A stretch of DNA of 64,000 nt from Mycobacterium sp. OAS707. GTDB taxonomy: Bacteria > Actinomycetota > Actinomycetes > Mycobacteriales > Mycobacteriaceae. The notes beneath the pieces were generated by a model. The model ran no database searches, was not told the origin of the DNA, and was given only the letters and a program-made list of their open reading frames with translations. Where the stretch lies: the NCBI RefSeq assembly GCF_014873705.1, contig NZ_JADBDS010000003.1, positions 434,001 through 498,000 of the forward strand, in the 5' to 3' direction. The position numbers and the translations under genes were made by a program. Positions 41,027 through 49,916 of the stretch are shown here, piece by piece (position 1 is the first letter of the stretch; each line of letters begins with the position of its first letter).

Positions 41027-42535
41027 GGTAAGACCGGGGCATCCGCCGTGTGGAGCACGCCAGTGCGCCAGGTTGAACTCGTACCACGGGTCCGGTCGGT
41101 CGTCGCGGTACGTCGGGCAGACGCGGACCCCTGCGGGCAGCCCTGCCAACGCCGGTTCGATGTCCGCCGACAGACCACTGAGGTAGCCGATGTCCAACAC
41201 TTCCCCCTGCTCGTAACGGTCGATGTTGCGTTCGGCGATCAGCCGCTCCGGGTTGGTGGCGGCCAGGCCCAGTAACGCGACTGCACCGGCCACCAGGATC
41301 GCCCGTGGCAACCACCGCCCTTTCATCCGTATGCCCGCGACCGCGACGAGGACGAACACCAGACCGAGCCACGACTCGATGGTGATCACCATCAGTCGTT
41401 GCACGCTGAACCCGTAGGCCTGCTGATACAGCCACATCCGGTGTATCGCCGAGATCACCACCACAACCGAAGTCGCACAAAGGATCCCGACGAGTATCCG
41501 AAGGAGGCGACGACCTGTCGCCTGACGCCGCCCTGCCACGCGGATGACGCCGCTCAGCACCAGAAGCGTCAGCGCAGAAACCCACAACAGCTGCCAGAAG
41601 CCCTGGCGCGCATACTCCGCGTAGGTCAACCCCTCAGTCTCAAGCACATGCTGGTGTCCGCCGAACAACACCGTGGCCTGAACCGCGACGAATCCGATGA
41701 AGAGCACATCCAGCACCGCGAGCGGCACCGCCCACTCCCAATTCGGCAAGGGACGCATGGGTTCTGGCGCCAATGCATCCAGCTTGGGGGCGAAACGCAC
41801 CACGTATCCGCCGAACAGCACGAGGCACAGCACAATTCCGAAGACGAAGCCGCGGGCGTAAAACTCGGCGAGGTTCAACTCGGGTATCAGGGCATCGATC
41901 AGTCGCGCGAAGGCCACGTCGGCGGAGGCAAACAGGCCGCCGAATACCAGCGCCAGCACGATCGTGACTGCTGCGACGACGCCGATCCGGACCCCACTTG
42001 GCCGATCGTTCCACGTCAATCCGCCCTCGGGAACGGCGCGACGCACCCACCCGACCACCCTGGCGGGCAGCAGCGCCGGGATGAACGGTCCTGTGAAGAC
42101 GGCGGTCCACGTCCGGCCGCCGACAAGTGTGCCCCAGCCGACCAGCCAGGCCGCCAGAATGCACAGCACCCCAAGCCATTTGGCGGCCAACAACGCGGGC
42201 ACGGACAGCAGTGCCAGGGTGAGCGCGATCCCGAGCCATTGCCCGCGCGAAGGACGACGCCCGGCGGTGCCATACACGACGGCGAACACCGCGATACCCA
42301 CGACGAGGTAGCCAGCGCTGAGCACCGAGGGTCGCCAGAACTCGGCGCCCGCTCCGGCAGCGACGAGCGCCAACGTGACAAGCCGCCGCGGCGCGACGGC
42401 CCGAAGGTCGAGCGGCCAGATCCGATGCGGCCAGACGGTCCAGCCTGGTTCGCCGTGTCGCGCCGGTTGTGGACCGAGCATCGGCGGCGGTGGCGGTGGC
42501 GGTGGTGTCCCGTACCGGCCGTACAACGTGGTCAA
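41024..42535 (-). CDS. DUF4173 polytopic membrane protein
   Basis: A 503-residue integral membrane protein with about twelve hydrophobic segments. A cytoplasmic N-terminus contains a run of eight prolines (GTPPPPPPPPML). The central FVFGIVLCLVLFGGYVVRF and ERLIAERNIDRYEQG stretches are typical of DUF4173. It ends in a short soluble tail with two cysteines. The TTG start at 42535 is chosen because AGGAGG lies 7 bases upstream and it overlaps the kinase stop (TTGA). It is the third gene of a response regulator-kinase-DUF4173 operon, so it may be an output or accessory sensor of that system. Function unknown. Confidence 0.82.
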   Translation of the reverse strand: MTTLYGRYGTPPPPPPPPMLGPQPARHGEPGWTVWPHRIWPLDLRAVAPRRLVTLALVAAGAGAEFWRPSVLSAGYLVVGIAVFAVVYGTAGRRPSRGQWLGIALTLALLSVPALLAAKWLGVLCILAAWLVGWGTLVGGRTWTAVFTGPFIPALLPARVVGWVRRAVPEGGLTWNDRPSGVRIGVVAAVTIVLALVFGGLFASADVAFARLIDALIPELNLAEFYARGFVFGIVLCLVLFGGYVVRFAPKLDALAPEPMRPLPNWEWAVPLAVLDVLFIGFVAVQATVLFGGHQHVLETEGLTYAEYARQGFWQLLWVSALTLLVLSGVIRVAGRRQATGRRLLRILVGILCATSVVVVISAIHRMWLYQQAYGFSVQRLMVITIESWLGLVFVLVAVAGIRMKGRWLPRAILVAGAVALLGLAATNPERLIAERNIDRYEQGEVLDIGYLSGLSADIEPALAGLPAGVRVCPTYRDDRPDPWYEFNLAHWRAPHGGCPGLT

Positions 42536-43557
42536 CGCGAGTCCTCCTGTGTCGTCGGGATCGTGACCCCGATACGGCATCCCGCGGGCGCAGCTATCAC
42601 TTCTATTGCGCCCCCGTGCAATTCGACCGCCCACCGCGCGATCGCCAACCCGAGACCGGTACCTCCTGCCGACGTCGCTCCCCTGGTGAAGCGCTGGAAC
42701 ACGCGTTCGCGCTCGGCAGGCGGTATTCCCGGTCCCTCGTCGCACACCTCTAGCCGCAGGCCGGTCGGCTGCGCCGCGCGTGCCATCACGGAGACCGCAG
42801 CGCCTGCGGGACTGTGTCGAATCGCGTTGTCGACCAAGTTGACGACCACCTGCCGCAACCGAGCCTGATCGGCGACGGCCACCAAGTCCTCCGGTGAGAC
42901 CTGCACCGACACCTGCACACCGTCGGCAGTCACCGCCACGTGCCCGATTGCTTCCTCGAGGAATCGCTTGACGCCGAATCTCGTGGGTTGCAACGGGATC
43001 GCGCCGCCCTCGAGACGGGACAGGTCGAGTAGATTGGTCACCAGTTCGCCGAGCCGCTCGGTCTGCGACAGCGCCATCCGCATGGTTTTCTGGTCCGGCT
43101 CGGCGATGCCGTCGACGACGTTCTCCAGCAACGCATGCAACGCCGTGATCGGTGTGAGCAATTCGTGCGAGACATTGGCGATGAGCCCACGCCGATACTC
43201 GTCGGCCGCCCCCAGGTCGGCCGCCATCTGGTTGTAGGCCGTCGCAAGCTGTCCGACTTCATCCCTCGAGGTGGCCCGGACGCGGACGCTGTAGTCACCG
43301 CGGGCCATCACCCGCGCGGCCGCCGTCATCTGACGCAGCGGCGACGTCATACCGTGTGCGAGAAACAAAGTGAGCCCGAGTGATCCGACGAGCGCGGCGA
43401 GCAGCGTGTAGCGCAGCTGCCAACCCGCGCCGATCCAGAACATGAACGCGACGAGGGTGATCGCGCCGACGACGAGCAGACCCATCTTGACCTTGAATGA
43501 GGCGAAGGGATCCAGCGGCCGCGGCAGCCGATCCCATGCGGCGCCGAGCCGGCTCAC
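42532..43557 (-). CDS. two-component sensor histidine kinase
   Basis: A 341-residue membrane kinase. Two transmembrane helices lie close together (about 25-42 and 49-67), leaving almost no extracytoplasmic loop, so the signal is probably membrane-borne or relayed by a partner. HAMP (about 68-120) is followed by phosphoacceptor His131 (NVSHELLTP) and HATPase with N box NLVDNAIRHSP, G1 DEGPGIP and G2 GGTGLGLAIAR. The GTG at 43557 overlaps the response-regulator stop (GTGA). The DUF4173 protein encoded next is a plausible membrane partner. No signal can be inferred. Confidence 0.9.
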   Translation of the reverse strand: MSRLGAAWDRLPRPLDPFASFKVKMGLLVVGAITLVAFMFWIGAGWQLRYTLLAALVGSLGLTLFLAHGMTSPLRQMTAAARVMARGDYSVRVRATSRDEVGQLATAYNQMAADLGAADEYRRGLIANVSHELLTPITALHALLENVVDGIAEPDQKTMRMALSQTERLGELVTNLLDLSRLEGGAIPLQPTRFGVKRFLEEAIGHVAVTADGVQVSVQVSPEDLVAVADQARLRQVVVNLVDNAIRHSPAGAAVSVMARAAQPTGLRLEVCDEGPGIPPAERERVFQRFTRGATSAGGTGLGLAIARWAVELHGGAIEVIAAPAGCRIGVTIPTTQEDSR

Positions 43558-44219
43558 CGCGGTAACTCCAATGCGTACCCGACGCCGTGCACGGTGCGGA
43601 TGAGCTCTGCACCGAGCTTGCGGCGCAACGCCTTCACATGCGTATCGACGGTACGGCTCTCCACGCCAGACCCCCAACCCCACACATGTTCGAGCAGGGC
43701 ATCGCGGGACACCGCGGCGCTCGGCCTGCCTGCCAGAAAGACGAGCAGATCGAATTCTGTTCGCGTCAAGTGGACTTCGGCATCACCCTTGTGAACCCTG
43801 CGCGCCTGCAGATCGATTCGATGTTCACCGATCCACATAGGCTGAGCGGGGCCAGTGCGATCCATGCGGCGCAACAGCACCCGGATCCGCGCGACCAGTT
43901 CGCGCATGCTGAACGGCTTGGTGAGATAGTCGTCGGCGCCGATTCCGAGCCCGATCAGCATGTCGGTCTCGTCGCTTCGCGCAGTCAACATCAACACCGG
44001 GATGGGCTGCACGGACTGAATTCGCCGGCACACCTCGAGCCCGTCGAACCCGGGCAACATGACATCGAGCACCACGAGGTCCGGCGGATCGGCCAGCGCC
44101 GCTGCGACGGCCGACGGTCCGTCCACGGCCGTCGCGACCTGGAACTCCTCGGCACGCAGCCTGGTGGCGACAGCAGCCAAGATGGTCGGCTCGTCCTCGA
44201 CCACCAGGATTCGCTTCAC
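43554..44219 (-). CDS. OmpR/PhoB-type response regulator
   Basis: A 221-residue regulator. The receiver domain (1-120) has phosphoacceptor Asp52 (VVLDVMLPG), the acidic pair Glu8/Asp9 and Lys in DDYLTKPFS. The C-terminal winged helix (about 130-221) contains LTRTEFDLLVFLAGRP and SRTVDTHVKALRRKLG. The GTG start follows the ipdF stop by 73 bases on the same strand with no evident terminator, so partial read-through from the fadE30-ipdF transcript is possible. Targets unknown. Confidence 0.92.
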   Translation of the reverse strand: MKRILVVEDEPTILAAVATRLRAEEFQVATAVDGPSAVAAALADPPDLVVLDVMLPGFDGLEVCRRIQSVQPIPVLMLTARSDETDMLIGLGIGADDYLTKPFSMRELVARIRVLLRRMDRTGPAQPMWIGEHRIDLQARRVHKGDAEVHLTRTEFDLLVFLAGRPSAAVSRDALLEHVWGWGSGVESRTVDTHVKALRRKLGAELIRTVHGVGYALELPR

Positions 44220-44292
44220 ACACCTGACTGTAGGTGCCAGATGTGGGGCTTCTGGGCAGCGTTTGTGAAGATTCCGTGGAGAAAGCGCTGCG

Positions 44293-45081
44293 TCAGGCCC
44301 GCTGGCTCGACACCGAGATGACCTCGCCAGTCAGATAACTGGAGTAGTCGCTGGCCAGGAATGCGATGGTGGCCGCGATCTCCCACGGTTCCGCCGCGCG
44401 GCCGAACGCCTCCCCCTCCGAGAGCCGGTCGAGCAGATCTGCAGAGCTGGTCTTCTCGAGGAACTTATGCCTGGCGATGCTCGGCGATACCGCGTTGATG
44501 CGCACGCCGTAGTCGACGGCTTCGATTGCGCTGCATCGGGTCAACGCCATCACACCCGCCTTCGCCGCGGCATAGTGCGACTGCGAGTGCTGCGCCCGCC
44601 AGCCGAGCACGCTGGCGTTGTTGACGATCACGCCGCCGTGATCGGCGTCGCGGAAATACCGCAGCGCCGCGCGGGTGGCCCGCATCGTCGACGTGAGGGT
44701 CACGTTGAGCACCCGATCCCATTCCTCGTCGGTCATGTCGACGACTGGCGTGGTGCCGCCAAGGCCGGCGTTGTTGACCAAGACGTCGAGGCGGCCCATT
44801 CGCGCGGTGGTCGACGAGATCAATGCGTCGACCTGAGCTGTTGACGTCACGTCGCAGACGACGCTTTCAACACGGCCCAGCCCGAGCTCGGTCAACTGGT
44901 CGCGCGTATCCCCCAGCCGGCGTTCGTGGTGGTCGGAGACGACGACGTCGGCGCCTTCGGCCAGTGCACGGCGAGCGACGGCCGAGCCGATGCCGGTGCC
45001 TGCGGCGGCCGTCACGACGACCACCTTGCCTGTCAGAAGTCCGTGTCCCTCAATCTCTTTCGGCGGTTCCGCCAGTGTCAC
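44293..45081 (-). CDS. ipdF: HIP-pathway hydroxyacyl-CoA dehydrogenase IpdF
   Basis: SDR that oxidises the 5-hydroxyl of the HIP-derived CoA thioester (5-OH HIC-CoA) in ring C/D degradation. The 262-residue protein has the cofactor loop TAAAGTGIGSA (24-34), NNAG (103-106), Ser157, Tyr170 and Lys174 (YAAAK). The GTG at 45081 shares its first base with the fadE30 stop (TAGTG), so it is the second gene of the fadE30-ipdF transcript controlled by the KstR2 box at 46260. It corresponds in position to M. tuberculosis Rv3559c. Confidence 0.92.
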   Translation of the reverse strand: MTLAEPPKEIEGHGLLTGKVVVVTAAAGTGIGSAVARRALAEGADVVVSDHHERRLGDTRDQLTELGLGRVESVVCDVTSTAQVDALISSTTARMGRLDVLVNNAGLGGTTPVVDMTDEEWDRVLNVTLTSTMRATRAALRYFRDADHGGVIVNNASVLGWRAQHSQSHYAAAKAGVMALTRCSAIEAVDYGVRINAVSPSIARHKFLEKTSSADLLDRLSEGEAFGRAAEPWEIAATIAFLASDYSSYLTGEVISVSSQRA

Positions 45082-46244
45082 TAGCCCTTCACCTCACGCG
45101 GTAGGCCGAGCACCCGCTCGGCGATGATGTTGCGCTGGATCTCGTTCGACCCGCCGTAGATGGTGTCCGCGCGGGTGAACAGGTACAGGTGCTGCCAGAC
45201 GTCGAACTCGCCGTCCTTGGCCACCAGACCGGCCTTGCCAACGATGTCCATCGCCAGCTCGCCGAGATCGCGATGCCAGTTGGCCCACAGCAGCTTCGAC
45301 ACTGAGTCTTTCCCGGCGGACTGACCGCCTCGCTGCTCGACATCCATGGTCGCAAGCGCATACGACCGCATTGTCTGCAGGCCCACCCACGATCGTGTCA
45401 GCCGTTCACGGATCAGCGGGTCGTCATCGGCGCCGGTGCGCTTGGCCTCCTCGACCAAGTTGGAAAGCTCACGCGCATAACGGATCTGCTGACCAAGCGT
45501 CGACACGCCACGCTCGAACGTCAGCGTCCCCATCGCGACCCGCCAGCCGTCGCCGGGTTCGCCGACCACCAGATCGGCGTCGGTGCGGGCGTCGTCGAAG
45601 AACACCTCGTTGAAGTCGGCGGTGCCGGTAAGCTGCACAACCGGCCGGATCTCGACACCGGGTTGATCAAGCGGCACAAGCAGATACGACAAGCCGGCGT
45701 GTCGCTTCGAGCCCTTTTCGGTGCGGGCCACCACGAAGCACCACTGCGACAGGTGCGCCATCGACGTCCACACCTTCTGGCCGTTGATCACCCACTGATC
45801 ACCGTCGAGCTCGGCTGTCGTCGAGACGTTGGCGAGGTCACTGCCCGCGCCGGGTTCCGAGTAGCCCTGACACCACAGCTCGGTGACGTCGAGGATCTTC
45901 GGCAGGAACCGCTTCTTCTGCTCCTCGGTGCCGAACGCGATCAGCGTCGGGCCAAGCAGTTCCTCACCGAAGTGATTGACCTTGTGCGGCGCGTCCGCGC
46001 GGGCGTACTCCTCGTAAAAAGCGACGCGGTGAGCGACCGATAAGCCGCGACCACCGTGCTCGACCGGCCAGCCCAGGCAGGTCAGGCCCGCGGCCGCCAG
46101 ATGCTGGTTCCAGGCGCGTCGCTCCTCGAACGCCTCGTCCTCGCGGCCAGGCGCCCCTAGGCCCTTGAGCGCGGCGAAATCGCCGACGAGGTTCTCGGCG
46201 AGCCAGTCACGGACCTCGGCCCTGAACTCCTCGACCTCTATCAC
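45081..46244 (-). CDS. fadE30: acyl-CoA dehydrogenase FadE30
   Basis: FAD-dependent acyl-CoA dehydrogenase that desaturates the propionyl side chain of HIP-CoA. The 387-residue full-length protein shows GYSEPGAGSDLANVSTTA (FAD/substrate segment), NGQKVWTSMAHLSQW and the C-terminal YGGSNEIQRNIIAERVLG, which contains the conserved R-N-I-I-A-E-R motif. The GTG start at 46244 lies 16 bases from the KstR2 box shared with divergent fadD3. ipdF is coupled downstream. Confidence 0.94.
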   Translation of the reverse strand: MIEVEEFRAEVRDWLAENLVGDFAALKGLGAPGREDEAFEERRAWNQHLAAAGLTCLGWPVEHGGRGLSVAHRVAFYEEYARADAPHKVNHFGEELLGPTLIAFGTEEQKKRFLPKILDVTELWCQGYSEPGAGSDLANVSTTAELDGDQWVINGQKVWTSMAHLSQWCFVVARTEKGSKRHAGLSYLLVPLDQPGVEIRPVVQLTGTADFNEVFFDDARTDADLVVGEPGDGWRVAMGTLTFERGVSTLGQQIRYARELSNLVEEAKRTGADDDPLIRERLTRSWVGLQTMRSYALATMDVEQRGGQSAGKDSVSKLLWANWHRDLGELAMDIVGKAGLVAKDGEFDVWQHLYLFTRADTIYGGSNEIQRNIIAERVLGLPREVKG

Positions 46245-46259
46245 CCCTGTAGGCTAACC

Positions 46260-46275
46260 TACCAAGCACTTGCTT
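46260..46275. promoter_or_regulatory. KstR2 operator (fadE30-ipdF / fadD3-fadE31-32-33)
   Basis: TACCAAGCACTTGCTT has the CAAG-n2-CTTG core with a perfect right arm. It lies in the 47-base spacer between divergent fadE30 and fadD3, so one site can serve both operons. Confidence 0.9.
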
Positions 46276-46291
46276 TGTTAGAGGAGCATCA

Positions 46292-47836
46292 ATGGGGTGG
46301 GCCCACGACCGCAGGACCGGGGACGACCGTAGGACCATTCCGCAGGTCCTGGACCGGATTGCCGACCAATTCTCCGAGCATGACGCGCTGGTCACTCCAG
46401 ATCGGCGGCTGACCTACGCCGAGCTGCGCGACGAGGTCCGCCGGGCCGCTGCGGCAATGGTCGACCTCGGCGTCAGCGCCGGAGATCGGGTCGCGATCTG
46501 GTCGCCGAACACCTGGCATTGGGTGGTGGCATGCCTGGCCACCACCTACGCCGGCGGAGTCCTCGTGCCGCTGAACACCCGCTACACCGCCAGCGAGGCC
46601 ACCGACATCCTGGCGCGAACCGAGGCGCCGCTGTTGTTCGCGTCCGGCGAGTTCCTTGGCGCCGACAAGGCCGCGTCACTGGACCGCTCCGCGCTGCCCG
46701 CGTTGCGCCACATCGTCCGAATCCCGGTCGAGAAGGTCGACGGGACCTGGGATGAGTTCATGGCCCGCGGCACCGACTTACCGGCGGCCGATGCCAGGGC
46801 ATCCGCCGTGACACCCGACGACGTCTCCGACATCCTGTTCACCTCCGGCACCACCGGGCGCAGCAAGGGCGCGCTGTGTGCGCACCGGCAATCGCTGGCC
46901 GGTTCGGCGGCGTGGGCGCAGTGCGGCCAGATCACCAGCGATGACCGCTACCTCTGCATCAACCCGTTCTTCCACAACTTCGGATACAAGGCCGGCATCC
47001 TCGCGTGCCTGCAGACCGGGGCCACCTTGATTCCGCAGCTGACATTCGACCCCGAGGGCGCGATGCGGTCGGTGCAGGAACACCGGATCACCGTGCTGCC
47101 CGGGCCGCCGACGATCTACCAAGTGCTTCTCGACCATCCCAAGCGCGGCGACTACGACCTGTCCTCGCTGAGGTTCGCGGTCACCGGCGCGGCGGTGGTG
47201 CCGGTCGTGCTGATCGAGCGCATGCAGAAGGAGTTGGACTTCGACATCGTGCTCACTGCATACGGGCTGACCGAGGCCAACGGGTTCGGCACCATGTGCA
47301 GCGCCGGCGACGACCCCGTCACCGTCGCCACCACGTGCGGACGACCGATTGCGGACTTCGAACTCCGGATTGGCGAACACGACGAGGTGCTATTGCGCGG
47401 GCCGAACGTGATGCTGGGCTACCTCGACGATCCCGAAGCGACCGCCGCAGCGATCGACGCCGACGGCTGGTTGCACACCGGAGACGTCGGAAAGCTGGAC
47501 GCTGCAGGCAATCTCAGCATCACCGACCGCCTCAAGGACATGTACATCAGCGGTGGATTCAACGTGTACCCCGCCGAGGTCGAGCAGGTGCTGGCAAGGT
47601 TGGACGGCGTCGTCGAGTCCGCGGTCATCGGCGTGCCGGATGAGCGCCTCGGTGAGGTTGGTAAGGCCTTCGTCGTGGTCAAGCCGGGTGTATCGCTGGA
47701 TGAAGAGACGGTAATCGCCTACACGCGTGAGCATTTGGCGAAGTTCAAGACGCCGCAGTCTGTGGAATTCCTCGATGTTCTGCCGAGGAACCCGGGCGGC
47801 AAGGTGGTCAAACCACTGTTAAGGGAAAGAGCCTGA
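46292..47836 (+). CDS. fadD3: HIP-CoA ligase FadD3
   Basis: ANL-family acyl-CoA synthetase that activates HIP (the C/D-ring propanoate) to HIP-CoA, the KstR2 effector. The 514-residue sequence has the P-loop-like LFTSGTTGRSKGAL (about 182-195), AYGLTEANGFGTM, the hinge DGWLHTGDVG and TDRLKDMYISGGFNVYP, and C-terminal PRNPGGKVVKP with the catalytic Lys. GAGGAG precedes the ATG. The stop overlaps the fadE31 ATG (TGATG). It is the first gene of the fadD3-fadE31-fadE32-fadE33 operon. Confidence 0.95.
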   Translation: MGWAHDRRTGDDRRTIPQVLDRIADQFSEHDALVTPDRRLTYAELRDEVRRAAAAMVDLGVSAGDRVAIWSPNTWHWVVACLATTYAGGVLVPLNTRYTASEATDILARTEAPLLFASGEFLGADKAASLDRSALPALRHIVRIPVEKVDGTWDEFMARGTDLPAADARASAVTPDDVSDILFTSGTTGRSKGALCAHRQSLAGSAAWAQCGQITSDDRYLCINPFFHNFGYKAGILACLQTGATLIPQLTFDPEGAMRSVQEHRITVLPGPPTIYQVLLDHPKRGDYDLSSLRFAVTGAAVVPVVLIERMQKELDFDIVLTAYGLTEANGFGTMCSAGDDPVTVATTCGRPIADFELRIGEHDEVLLRGPNVMLGYLDDPEATAAAIDADGWLHTGDVGKLDAAGNLSITDRLKDMYISGGFNVYPAEVEQVLARLDGVVESAVIGVPDERLGEVGKAFVVVKPGVSLDEETVIAYTREHLAKFKTPQSVEFLDVLPRNPGGKVVKPLLRERA

Positions 47837-48960
47837 TGGACCTGAACTTTGACGACGCCACACTGGCGTTCCAGAACGAGGTACGTGAATTCCTCGCCTC
47901 GAACAGGGACTCGTTCCCCACCAAGTCGTACGACACCGCCGAGGGCTTTCAACAGCATCGGCGTTGGGACAAGGTGCTTTTCGATGCAGGACTGTCGGTG
48001 ATCACGTGGCCCGAGAAGTACGGCGGTCGTGACGCCACGCTTCTGCAATGGGTGGTCTACGAAGAGGAGTACTTCCGCGCAGGCGCACCGGGACGGGCCA
48101 GCGCCAACGGCACCTCAATGCTCGCACCGACGCTATTCGCCCACGGCACCGAAGAACAGCTCGATCGGGTGCTGCCGAAAATGGCCAGCGGCGAGGAGAT
48201 CTGGGCGCAGGCGTGGTCTGAGCCGGAGTCGGGCAGCGACCTGGCATCGCTGCGTTCGACCGCGACAAAGACCGACGGCGGCTGGCTGCTGAACGGTCAG
48301 AAGATCTGGAGTTCACGGGCTCCGTTCGGGGAGCGCGCATTCGGGTTGTTCCGTTCGGATCCAGCTGCCGAGCGCCACCGCGGTCTGACGTATTTCATGT
48401 TCGACCTGAAGGCCGACGGCATCACCGTCAGGCCGATTGCGCAGCTGGGTGGGGACACCGGCTTCGGTGAGATCTTCCTCGACGACGTGTTTGTGCCCGA
48501 CAACGACGTGATCGGCGACGTGCACGACGGCTGGCGCGCGGCGATGAGCACATCGAGCAATGAGCGTGGCATGTCGCTGCGCAGCCCGGCCCGCTTCCTT
48601 GCACCGGCCGAACGACTTGTCGAGCAATGGAAAGCCAATCCCGATCCGGTGTTCGCCGACCGTGTCGCCGATGCGTGGATCAAGGCGCAGGCGTACCGGC
48701 TACACACCTTCGGGACGGTCACGCGTGTGGCCGCGGGCGGCGAGCTCGGCGCCGAGTCGTCGGTGACCAAGGTGTTCTGGTCCGAGCTCGATGTCGCCCT
48801 GCACCAGACCGCGCTGGACATGCAGGCCGCCGATGGTGAGCTGGTCGATTCCTGGACCGATGGCCTGCTGTTCGCGCTCGGCGGCCCGATCTACGCGGGC
48901 ACCAACGAAATTCAGCGCAACATCATCGCCGAGCGCCTGCTGGGCCTACCGCGGAAGTAA
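47836..48960 (+). CDS. fadE31: acyl-CoA dehydrogenase FadE31
   Basis: A 374-residue acyl-CoA dehydrogenase, alpha-type partner of heteromeric FadE complexes in HIP degradation. Typical motifs are AWSEPESGSDLASLRSTA, NGQKIWSSRAPFGERAF and the C-terminal YAGTNEIQRNIIAERLLG. Complexes of FadE31 or FadE33 with FadE32 have been described in M. tuberculosis and act on later CoA intermediates of rings C/D. It is coupled to fadD3 and followed two bases later by fadE32. Confidence 0.93.
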   Translation: MDLNFDDATLAFQNEVREFLASNRDSFPTKSYDTAEGFQQHRRWDKVLFDAGLSVITWPEKYGGRDATLLQWVVYEEEYFRAGAPGRASANGTSMLAPTLFAHGTEEQLDRVLPKMASGEEIWAQAWSEPESGSDLASLRSTATKTDGGWLLNGQKIWSSRAPFGERAFGLFRSDPAAERHRGLTYFMFDLKADGITVRPIAQLGGDTGFGEIFLDDVFVPDNDVIGDVHDGWRAAMSTSSNERGMSLRSPARFLAPAERLVEQWKANPDPVFADRVADAWIKAQAYRLHTFGTVTRVAAGGELGAESSVTKVFWSELDVALHQTALDMQAADGELVDSWTDGLLFALGGPIYAGTNEIQRNIIAERLLGLPRK

Positions 48961-48962
48961 TC

Positions 48963-49916
48963 ATGAAATTCAGTCTTGACGAACAGCAGCGCGACTTCGC
49001 CGCCAGCATCGACGCTGCGTTGGGCGCTGCCGACATGCCGGCCGCGGTGCGCGCCTGGGCCGCGGGCGACACCGCGCCCGGCCGCAAAGTGTGGGCGCAG
49101 CTGGCCGACCTCGGTGTGACGGCACTGGCTGTGCCGGAGAAATACGACGGCATCGAGGCACACCCTGTCGATCTTGTGGTCGCCGTCGAGCGGCTGGGCC
49201 GGTGGTGTGTGCCGGGGCCGGTAGTTGAGTCCATAGCGGTGGCACCGGTTTTGCTCGCCGATGACGAGCGGTCGGCTGCGCTGGCGTCCGGTGAACTGAT
49301 CGCGACCGTCGCGCTGCCGCCGCAGGTGCCGCGGGCCGTTGATGCGGATGTCGCAGGCATCGTCTTGGTGGCCGCCGATGGCCAGGTGCGTGACGGCGCT
49401 CGCGGGGAGCAACACGAATCCGTCGATCCGAGCCGAAAGCTGTTCGAAGTCAACGCCTCCGGTGAACCGCAGTCGGCCGATGTGGCGCGGGCCTACGAAT
49501 TCGGTGCACTGACGACGGCTGCACAGCTGGTCGGTGCGGGCCAGGCGCTGCTCGACGCGTCGGTCGAATACGCCAAGCAGCGCAGCCAGTTCGGCAAAGT
49601 GATCGGCACCTACCAGGCGATCAAGCACAAGCTGGCCGACGTGCACATCGCGCTCGAGTTGGCGCGGCCGTTGGTGTACGGCGCGGCGCTGTCGCTGGCC
49701 GACACCTCGGAAGACACCGCACGCGACGTGAGCGCCGCCAAGGCCGCCGCTTCCGATGCCGCGTTGCTTGCGGCACGGTCTGCGCTGCAGACCCACGGCG
49801 CCATCGGCTTCACGCAGGAACACGACATGTCGCTGTTGCTGCTGCGGGTGCAGGCACTGCGCTCGGCGTGGGGCGACCCGACCGCGCATCGGCGTCGACT
49901 TTTGGAGGCTTTGTGA
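48963..49916 (+). CDS. fadE32: acyl-CoA dehydrogenase FadE32
   Basis: A 317-residue shortened acyl-CoA dehydrogenase subunit, beta-type. The central FAD/substrate loop is reduced, and the C-terminal helices YAKQRSQFGKVIGTYQAIKH and LQTHGAIGFTQEHDMSLLL are preserved. It is expected to pair with FadE31 and/or FadE33. The start is two bases after the fadE31 stop, and its own stop overlaps the fadE33 GTG (GTGA). Confidence 0.93.
   Translation: MKFSLDEQQRDFAASIDAALGAADMPAAVRAWAAGDTAPGRKVWAQLADLGVTALAVPEKYDGIEAHPVDLVVAVERLGRWCVPGPVVESIAVAPVLLADDERSAALASGELIATVALPPQVPRAVDADVAGIVLVAADGQVRDGARGEQHESVDPSRKLFEVNASGEPQSADVARAYEFGALTTAAQLVGAGQALLDASVEYAKQRSQFGKVIGTYQAIKHKLADVHIALELARPLVYGAALSLADTSEDTARDVSAAKAAASDAALLAARSALQTHGAIGFTQEHDMSLLLLRVQALRSAWGDPTAHRRRLLEAL

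Noticed and set aside
41399..42868. 489-codon + strand frame opposite the DUF4173 and kinase genes
   Set aside because: Low-complexity Arg/Gln-rich translation, antisense to well supported genes.
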